Shown in pieces: positions 58,406 to 64,000 of a stretch of 64,000 bases of DNA. The DNA comes from Lewinellaceae bacterium (lineage in GTDB: Bacteria > Bacteroidota > Bacteroidia > Chitinophagales > Saprospiraceae), in the NCBI GenBank assembly GCA_020636435.1, contig JACJXX010000001.1, positions 4,109,001 through 4,173,000 of the forward strand. Reading direction: 5' to 3'. Position 1 is the first letter of the stretch, and each line of letters starts with the position of its first letter. Below the pieces are notes generated by a model. The model was not told where the DNA came from. It was given only the letters and a program-made list of their open reading frames with translations, and did not search any database. The position numbers and the translations under genes are program-made.

Positions 58406-59605
58406 ATGACACAATCACATCACTCCCATTACGACGCCTTTGTCAGAAACGTCAGGCACTCCTCGCGCATAGAGCTAAGCCAGTCTGCTTTGGCCAAAAA
58501 CATCAACTTCCTGAAGAAAAAGCTGGGCAGCCATCCGCGCTATTCGGCAGTAGTGAAAGCCAACGCCTATGGCCACGGCATTCCGCAAATGGTAAAGATG
58601 CTGGAAAAGTGCGGCGTGAACCACTTTTCGGCAGCCTCCGCTTTTGAAGCCGAAGAAGTGCTCGAACACTGTGCCGACTCTTCTGAGATCATGATCATGG
58701 GCATCCTGTATGACCAGGACATAGAGTGGGCGATACGGAATGACATCGAGTTCTATGTTTTCAACCCCGGCCGCTTGCAACTGGTGCTGGAAAAAGCCAG
58801 GAAATTGAAGAAGCGGGCCAAGGTTCACCTGGAGGTAGAGACGGGAACCAACCGAACGGGCATGACCGAGCCCTATTTCAAAAAGTCTCTTTCTTTTCTC
58901 AAGCGCAATGAGGAGAACTTTCTCTTTCAGGGGGTATGCACTCACCTGGGAGGGGCGGAATCGCCGGGCAACCAGTTTCGGATCGACCGGCAACTGGTGC
59001 GTTATAAGAAGTACCTGGCGGAATTGAAAAAGCTAAAGATCACGCCTAAATACCGGCACATCGCCTGCTCCGCCGCTGTCCTGGCCATGCCGGAAACCCA
59101 TTATGACCTCGTCCGGATTGGCGTGGCCACCTATGGATTCTGGCCCAGCCCCGACATTTACTACCAACACCTTCGGGAAGTCGGCAAGGACAAAGACGCT
59201 CCCATGAACCGCATCATCTCCTGGAAAACGGATGTGATGGATATCAAAAATGTGCCGCAAGGCGAGTTCATCGGGTACGGCACCGCTTTTCAGGCAAGCC
59301 GCGATATGCGCGTGGCGGTGATCCCGCTTGGGTACAGCAATGGCTATCCGCGGGGCCAGTCCAACAATGGCTATGTGCTCATTCGGGGGCGCAAAGCGCC
59401 GATTACCGGCCTGATCAATATGAACCTTTTTATGGTGGACATTACTGATATTCCCGGTGTCGAGGTCGGCGACGAGGTGGTGCTGCTGGGCAAGCAGAAC
59501 AACAATACCATTCGCGTGAGCTCCTTTACCAACTATACGCAGCTGATCAATAACGAAATGTTGAGCCGCCTGCCTATGGCGATCCCCCGGCGAATTGTGA
59601 AATAA
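58406..59605 (+). CDS. alr: Alanine racemase
   Basis: A 399-residue fold-III PLP enzyme. PLP Lys51 in YSAVVKANAYGHG; ETGTNRTGM with the substrate-carboxylate Arg; VRIGVATYGFWPS with the Arg that contacts the pyridine nitrogen; catalytic Tyr291 in GEFIGYGTAF from the partner subunit; PLGYSNGYPRG. At the usual '(C/S)MD' motif it reads INMNLFMVDIT: Met is kept but Asp is Asn340. It converts L- to D-alanine for the cell wall, or another amino acid if the change alters specificity. It starts 12 bases before... its stop lies 12 bases ahead of argB, so it is probably the first gene of the arg operon. Confidence 0.9.
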   Translation: MTQSHHSHYDAFVRNVRHSSRIELSQSALAKNINFLKKKLGSHPRYSAVVKANAYGHGIPQMVKMLEKCGVNHFSAASAFEAEEVLEHCADSSEIMIMGILYDQDIEWAIRNDIEFYVFNPGRLQLVLEKARKLKKRAKVHLEVETGTNRTGMTEPYFKKSLSFLKRNEENFLFQGVCTHLGGAESPGNQFRIDRQLVRYKKYLAELKKLKITPKYRHIACSAAVLAMPETHYDLVRIGVATYGFWPSPDIYYQHLREVGKDKDAPMNRIISWKTDVMDIKNVPQGEFIGYGTAFQASRDMRVAVIPLGYSNGYPRGQSNNGYVLIRGRKAPITGLINMNLFMVDITDIPGVEVGDEVVLLGKQNNNTIRVSSFTNYTQLINNEMLSRLPMAIPRRIVK

Positions 59606-59617
59606 AATAGCCCAAAA

Positions 59618-60442
59618 ATGAAAAAAAAGCCCCTTATTTTGATAAAATACGGCGGAAATGCCATGTTGAGCGAACGCCTGAAGCAATCAGTGGTTCAGAA
59701 TATTTGGAAGCTCTGGTCAAAAGGCTACCGCATTGTCCTCGTCCATGGCGGCGGGCCCTTCATTAAAAAGATGCTGGAACTCGTAAAGATAGAATCCGAA
59801 TTCATCGAAGGGCACCGCAAAACTCCCGCCGAAGCGCTGAAATACATCGAAATGGCGCTGAAAGGAGAGGTGAACGGAAGCCTGGTCAGCCTGCTAAATA
59901 AATCGGGGCTGAAGGCGGTCGGCTTGTCCGGCAAGGACGGCCGGATGGCGCTGGCCCGGAAGCGGTATCACGTAACCGTGCAAAATGGCAAGGAGGTACA
60001 ATACGACCTCGGCCAGGTTGGCGATGTAGAACAAGTCGATACTACCTTGCTGCATACGCTGCTGGAGAACGGCTATCTGCCGGTCGTCGCCTGCATCGCT
60101 TCCGATGAAGCCGGCAACGATTACAACATCAATGCTGACATGTTCGCCGGCAGCCTGGCGGGAGCGCTGAAGGCAAACCACTACCTGGTCCTGACCGACG
60201 TAGATGGCCTGCTGCGAGACATCGACGACTCCTCTTCCATCATTCGGAAGTTGCGCCTGGAAGAACTCAAACCCCTGCTAGGCTCTGTGATAAAGGGAGG
60301 GATGATCCCCAAAATGGAATCCTGCGAGCTGGCGCTCCGGCAGGGAGCCCGCTCGGCCTGCATCATCAACGGCACCAAGCCGGAAAGTATTTTTGAAGCC
60401 GTCAACACGGAAAAAACAATCGGAACCGAAATATGCTTATAA
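59618..60442 (+). CDS. argB: Acetylglutamate kinase
   Basis: A 274-residue amino-acid-kinase-fold enzyme. LILIKYGGNAM (phosphate loop), VLVHGGGPFIKKMLEL, NGSLVSLLNKSGLKAVGLSG, LPVVACIASDEAGNDYNINADMFAG and YLVLTDVDGLLRD are all the standard ArgB motifs. It phosphorylates N-acetyl-L-glutamate in ornithine/arginine synthesis. In Bacteroides-type species ArgB works on N-succinyl-glutamate; presence of argJ here favours acetylated intermediates. Overlaps argD by 10 bases. Confidence 0.93.
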   Translation: MKKKPLILIKYGGNAMLSERLKQSVVQNIWKLWSKGYRIVLVHGGGPFIKKMLELVKIESEFIEGHRKTPAEALKYIEMALKGEVNGSLVSLLNKSGLKAVGLSGKDGRMALARKRYHVTVQNGKEVQYDLGQVGDVEQVDTTLLHTLLENGYLPVVACIASDEAGNDYNINADMFAGSLAGALKANHYLVLTDVDGLLRDIDDSSSIIRKLRLEELKPLLGSVIKGGMIPKMESCELALRQGARSACIINGTKPESIFEAVNTEKTIGTEICL

Positions 60443-61635
60443 AAGAAAAAACAACCAACGCTGCCCTGCACGAGGCGGATCAACAATACTATCTGCCCAC
60501 CTTCAACCGCTTTCCCCTGGCTTTTCGCAGAGGAGAAGGCGCCCGCCTTTGGGATGTGGAAGGCAAAGCGTACATCGACGCCCTGGCGGGGATCGCCGTT
60601 TGCAACCTGGGGCATTGCCACCCCAAAGTGGTGAAGGCCATTCAGGATCAGGCGGGGCGGCTGATGCACATCTCCAACTTTTTCGTCAGCGAACCCCAGG
60701 TGTTGTTGTCTCAAAAACTGGTGGAAATCTCTGGCCTCAGCCGGGTATTTTTTTCCAACAGCGGCGCCGAATCTGTCGAAGGAGCGATCAAAATCGCCCG
60801 CAAATATGCCTTCAGCAACGGGCGCGGCGGCGGCATCATCTCTATGGAAAACTCCTTTCACGGCCGTACGCTGGCTACCATCGCCACCGGCAAAGAGCGC
60901 ATGCAGCGCGGCTTCGGCCCCATGCCGTCCGGCTTTCACAAAGTGCCGTTCAACGACATTGAGGCGGTAAGGGCAGCCGTCAGCGAAGACATCGCCGCCA
61001 TCATCCTGGAGCCGGTGCAGGGGGAAGGCGGCATCAACCTGGCCAAACCTTGCTACCTGCGGGCGCTGCGGGAGCTTTGCGACCGGGAAAACATCGTGCT
61101 CATTTTCGACGAAATACAATGCGGCGTAGCCCGCACCGGCGAGTACTTCGCCAAGGACCACTACGAAGTGCAGCCCGACATCATGACCCTGGCCAAAGGG
61201 CTGGGCAACGGCCTGCCCGTCGGGGCTATCCTCAGCAATGAAAAAGTGAGCGGCGCCATTGAATTTGGAGACCACGGCACCACCTTCGGCGGCAACCCCA
61301 TGGCCTGTGCCGCCGGCCTGGCTACCATAGAGGCCATACAAGAAGAAGATATCCTGCGCAAAACCATCCGGAAAGGCTTCTGGCTGAAGGAAATGCTGGA
61401 AGAAAAGATCGGTAGCCATGCCGGCTTGAAACAAATCCGCGGCCTGGGCCTGATGATCGGCGTGGAATTCGATTTCGAAACCAAACCGCTGGTCCTGAAA
61501 ATGATGGAACACGGCGTGCTGGCCAACGCCACCGCCGGCACCGTGCTGCGCCTGGTGCCACCCCTGATAATCAGCTTCGAAGAACTGGAACGCGTGGTGG
61601 ACGTGATTGCCCTTTCTCTAAAAGAAATTCACTGA
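60433..61635 (+). CDS. argD: Acetylornithine aminotransferase
   Basis: A 400-residue class III PLP aminotransferase. LWDVEGKAYIDALAGIAVCN, FSNSGAESVEGAIKIARKYA, SFHGRTLATIATGK, ILEPVQGEGGI, IFDEIQCGVARTGEYFA, and TLAKGLGNGLPVGAIL with the PLP Lys. It converts N-acetylglutamate semialdehyde to N-acetylornithine, using glutamate. The start overlaps the end of argB, giving translational coupling, and argC starts five bases after its stop. Confidence 0.93.
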   Translation: MLIKEKTTNAALHEADQQYYLPTFNRFPLAFRRGEGARLWDVEGKAYIDALAGIAVCNLGHCHPKVVKAIQDQAGRLMHISNFFVSEPQVLLSQKLVEISGLSRVFFSNSGAESVEGAIKIARKYAFSNGRGGGIISMENSFHGRTLATIATGKERMQRGFGPMPSGFHKVPFNDIEAVRAAVSEDIAAIILEPVQGEGGINLAKPCYLRALRELCDRENIVLIFDEIQCGVARTGEYFAKDHYEVQPDIMTLAKGLGNGLPVGAILSNEKVSGAIEFGDHGTTFGGNPMACAAGLATIEAIQEEDILRKTIRKGFWLKEMLEEKIGSHAGLKQIRGLGLMIGVEFDFETKPLVLKMMEHGVLANATAGTVLRLVPPLIISFEELERVVDVIALSLKEIH

Positions 61636-61639
61636 ATGT

Positions 61640-62674
61640 ATGATCAAAATAGGAATTGTCGGCGCTACCGGATATACCGGTTCGGAACTGGTGCGCCTTT
61701 TGTACAGCCACCCGGAAGCCGATATCCGGATCATCACCTCGGAAAGCCGCGAAGGCGAACGCTTCTCCGACGTCCACCCTCACTTTCAGGGGCTGGCCGA
61801 TCACGAGTTGCAATCGGCTGATAAAATACTGGAGCAGGATTTGGATCTTGTTTTTCTGGCCCTCCCTCACGGCGTTTCCATGAGTTACGTCGAAAAATAC
61901 GCTGGGGCGGATTTTCGGGTGATCGACCTGTCGGGCGACTTTCGGCTGTCGGGCCCAAAGGTATATGAATCCTGGTACGCCAAGGAGCACTCCTACCCCC
62001 AAGGGTTCGGCCAGGCAATCTACGGCCTTCCGGAGCTGCACCGCGAAAAAATCCGCCAATCCCGGCTGGTCGCCAATCCCGGGTGTTACCCCACCAGCGC
62101 CATTCTGGGCCTGGCCCCTCTGGTACGGGCCAACCTCATTGTTCCCGGGCAGGTCGTGGTGGATTCCAAATCGGGCGTAACCGGAGCCGGCGTTAAGGCG
62201 AAACCAACGACTCACTACTCCAATGTCAGCGATAATTTTAAAGCCTATAGCCTGAAGCGCCATCGCCACACCATCGAGATCGAAGAGCAGCTATCGGGGC
62301 TTTCTCCCGGTGGCGCCCAACAAGTACAGTTTACCCCACATCTTTTGCCGGTCGACCGGGGCATCCTGTCGACCATCTATACCCAGCCAAGGGAAGGCGT
62401 GACGGAAAACCAACTAAAAGACTTGTATGCAGCGTTCTATAAGGAGCACCCCTTTGTGCGGCTTCGGAACGCCCCCCCGGCGCTCAAAGACGTACGGGGG
62501 TCCAACTTCTGCGACCTCTTCGTTGCTTACGACGAACGAACCAACCGGATCATCACCCTGGCCGTCATCGACAACCTCGTCAAAGGCGCCGCCGGGCAGG
62601 CCATGCAGAACATGAACCTGATGTTCGGGCTGGAAGAAACAACTGGGTTTATGGCAGTGCCATTGAACCCATAA
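61640..62674 (+). CDS. argC: N-acetyl-gamma-glutamyl-phosphate reductase
   Basis: A 344-residue NADP-dependent dehydrogenase. N-terminal GIVGATGYTGSELVRLLYSH (Rossmann loop), the catalytic VANPGCYPTSAILGLAPL with the active Cys, VDSKSGVTGAGVKAKPTTHY and HRHTIEIEEQL with the catalytic His. It reduces N-acetylglutamyl phosphate to the semialdehyde between ArgB and ArgD. Order B-D-C is shared with other Bacteroidota-like arg clusters only in part. Confidence 0.94.
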   Translation: MIKIGIVGATGYTGSELVRLLYSHPEADIRIITSESREGERFSDVHPHFQGLADHELQSADKILEQDLDLVFLALPHGVSMSYVEKYAGADFRVIDLSGDFRLSGPKVYESWYAKEHSYPQGFGQAIYGLPELHREKIRQSRLVANPGCYPTSAILGLAPLVRANLIVPGQVVVDSKSGVTGAGVKAKPTTHYSNVSDNFKAYSLKRHRHTIEIEEQLSGLSPGGAQQVQFTPHLLPVDRGILSTIYTQPREGVTENQLKDLYAAFYKEHPFVRLRNAPPALKDVRGSNFCDLFVAYDERTNRIITLAVIDNLVKGAAGQAMQNMNLMFGLEETTGFMAVPLNP

Positions 62675-62756
62675 TCGGGTTTTCGGCCTGACAAGTTTTC
62701 CCTAAGCACCTGCTGAGATAAACTGGTTGAGCCTATTCCGGAAAAAAATCTAAAAA

Positions 62757-63968
62757 ATGATAAAGAATCTAACCAACGTCAGAGGCATCCAATGCTGGGG
62801 CGCTCACATTGGCATCAAATCCATGCGAAGAGACCTGGCGATCATTTACTCCGAAGTGCCGGCCAGCGCCGCTTGTACTTTTACCCAGAATAAGGTAATT
62901 GCCGAGCCGGTCAAAATTTCCCGCGAACACATCAAAAGCGGCAAAGCGCAGGCTATCGTCTGCAACGCCGGCAACGCCAACGCCTGCACCGGAGAGCAGG
63001 GCCGCAAAGGCGCGGAAGCCATGGTGGAGGCCATGGCCCAGTCGCTGGGCATCGACAAAGAACTGGTATTGGTGGCTTCTACCGGCCTGATCGGAGAGCC
63101 CTTTCCCACCGAAGAAGTCGTAAAAGGGATCAAGGAAAACGTAGGCAAATTGTCCAATGATTCCAAAGCCGGATCTTTTGCCGCCAATGCCATTCTGACC
63201 ACCGATACCTTCGCCAAAGAGGGCTTTCTCGATTTTGAGATGGGAGGCGCCACCATCAATATTGCCGGCATCGCCAAGGGTTCCGGGATGATCCACCCCA
63301 ATATGGCGACCATGCTGAGTTTCCTGGTGAGCGACATTGCCATTGAGCCTAAACTGTTGAAAAAGGCAGTGCAGCAAAGCGTCAACCGTTCTTTCAATGT
63401 GATTACGGTAGACGGCGATACGTCCACCAACGACATGGTAGCGGTATTGTGCAACGGCCTGGCGGGCAATGATCCGATTGAATCGGAAGACGATGAGCGC
63501 TATCAGCTATTTCAGGAAAAGCTGGAAGAGATGATGATCCACCTGGCCAAGCTAATCGTCTCCGATGGAGAAGGTTCTTCCAAGTTTATCGAATACCGCG
63601 TCACCGGGGCGCCCGATGAAGGTACGGCGCGAAAACTCGTGCGCGCCATTTCCGATTCTTCCCTGGTCAAAACGGCCATGTTCGGCCGCGACCCCAACTG
63701 GGGGCGCATCATCTGCGCGGGCGGCAACGCCGGCGTGCCGTTCGACTATACAACAGTCGACCTCTTCCTGGGCGATAATGAGACCCTGGTGCAGGTGCTG
63801 GATAAAGGCCGCCCCGCGGAATTCGACCGCAACAAGGTCAAGCGGCTGCTGCGCGAGTCCCACCTGCGCGTCCACCTCAATATGAACGGAGGGGATGGGG
63901 AAAGCGTCGGCTGGGGCGCGGATTTGACGACAGATTATGTAATGTTTAATTCGGTTTATACGACGTGA
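62757..63968 (+). CDS. argJ: Bifunctional ornithine acetyltransferase / N-acetylglutamate synthase
   Basis: A 403-residue ArgJ. Motifs: CTFTQNKVIAEPV, AIVCNAGNANACTGEQG, VLVASTGLIGEP, and the self-cleavage site IAKGSGMIHPNMATMLSFLV, where cleavage between Ala and the following Thr frees the nucleophilic Thr; later DPNWGRIICAGG is also typical. It passes the acetyl group from acetylornithine back to glutamate, so the pathway here runs as a cycle and needs no separate ArgE. It follows argC after 82 bases. argF, argG and argH are not in the window. Confidence 0.95.
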   Translation: MIKNLTNVRGIQCWGAHIGIKSMRRDLAIIYSEVPASAACTFTQNKVIAEPVKISREHIKSGKAQAIVCNAGNANACTGEQGRKGAEAMVEAMAQSLGIDKELVLVASTGLIGEPFPTEEVVKGIKENVGKLSNDSKAGSFAANAILTTDTFAKEGFLDFEMGGATINIAGIAKGSGMIHPNMATMLSFLVSDIAIEPKLLKKAVQQSVNRSFNVITVDGDTSTNDMVAVLCNGLAGNDPIESEDDERYQLFQEKLEEMMIHLAKLIVSDGEGSSKFIEYRVTGAPDEGTARKLVRAISDSSLVKTAMFGRDPNWGRIICAGGNAGVPFDYTTVDLFLGDNETLVQVLDKGRPAEFDRNKVKRLLRESHLRVHLNMNGGDGESVGWGADLTTDYVMFNSVYTT

Positions 63969-64000
63969 GGGCAGGCCGGTTACTCCCTACGCCACCTCCC

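Overview
The window looks like chromosome of a GC-rich member of the Bacteroidota, most likely a Saprospiria/Lewinella-type marine or sludge bacterium (inference). The grounds are three large exported proteins ending in type IX secretion (T9SS) C-terminal sorting domains, a fourth ending in the gliding-motility-associated type B domain next to a PorP/SprF gene, YVTN/BNR-type beta-propeller proteins, CHAT and cohesin/dockerin-like modules, and starts preceded by AT-rich leaders instead of strong Shine-Dalgarno sequences. I saw no rRNA, tRNA or CRISPR array.

Layout. 1-5.5 kb: an AT-rich PIN-type toxin-antitoxin pair cut by the window edge, a secreted sortilin-like protein, a methyltransferase and exonuclease III. 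5.5-10.9 kb: a mobile-DNA neighbourhood. comM (yifB) is followed by an AT-rich xisH-xisI cassette whose far end carries a second, diverged copy of the comM 3' end. A third cassette gene is broken by one of three related small inverted-repeat elements. 10.3-24.7 kb: a lipoprotein, a membrane protein, an ArsC-fold protein without its cysteine, a DPP-IV-like peptidase, a nicotinamide riboside kinase/PnuC pair, an M4 metallopeptidase with T9SS tail, two tandem PPK2 genes, an arylsulfotransferase and a BNR protein. 24.8-32.1 kb: an exported TPR-CHAT protease facing a divergent sigma-factor-like gene and its overlapping membrane partner, then a short double-glycine leader peptide gene, a large helical-repeat protein and a stand-alone LuxR-type HTH. 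32.1-40.3 kb: a surface module of beta-barrel, CsgG-like lipoprotein-type factor, giant PKD/cohesin/dockerin protein, cohesin/type B T9SS protein and PorP/SprF. 41-54 kb: ABC exporter, M3 oligopeptidase, uppS, a MurNAc-type salvage operon (kinase, murQ, DeoR regulator), a MORN-like protein and an RND efflux pump with adaptor. 54.7-64 kb: an ATP-grasp ligase, a large protein with a YopT/C58-like Cys-His-Asn signature, alanine racemase, then argB-argD-argC-argJ.

The strongest candidates for something undescribed are: (1) the CHAT protease / membrane anti-sigma-like / sigma-like locus with an adjacent GG-leader peptide; (2) the ATP-grasp ligase plus C58-like protease pair ahead of alr-argBDCJ; (3) the xisHI cassette that appears to sit in, and rebuild, the comM 3' end. 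At least six kinds of short intergenic inverted-repeat or tandem-repeat element are scattered through the window, several with direct repeats at their borders, which points to active or recent small-element mobility. All functional calls come from reading motifs by eye; no database search was run.
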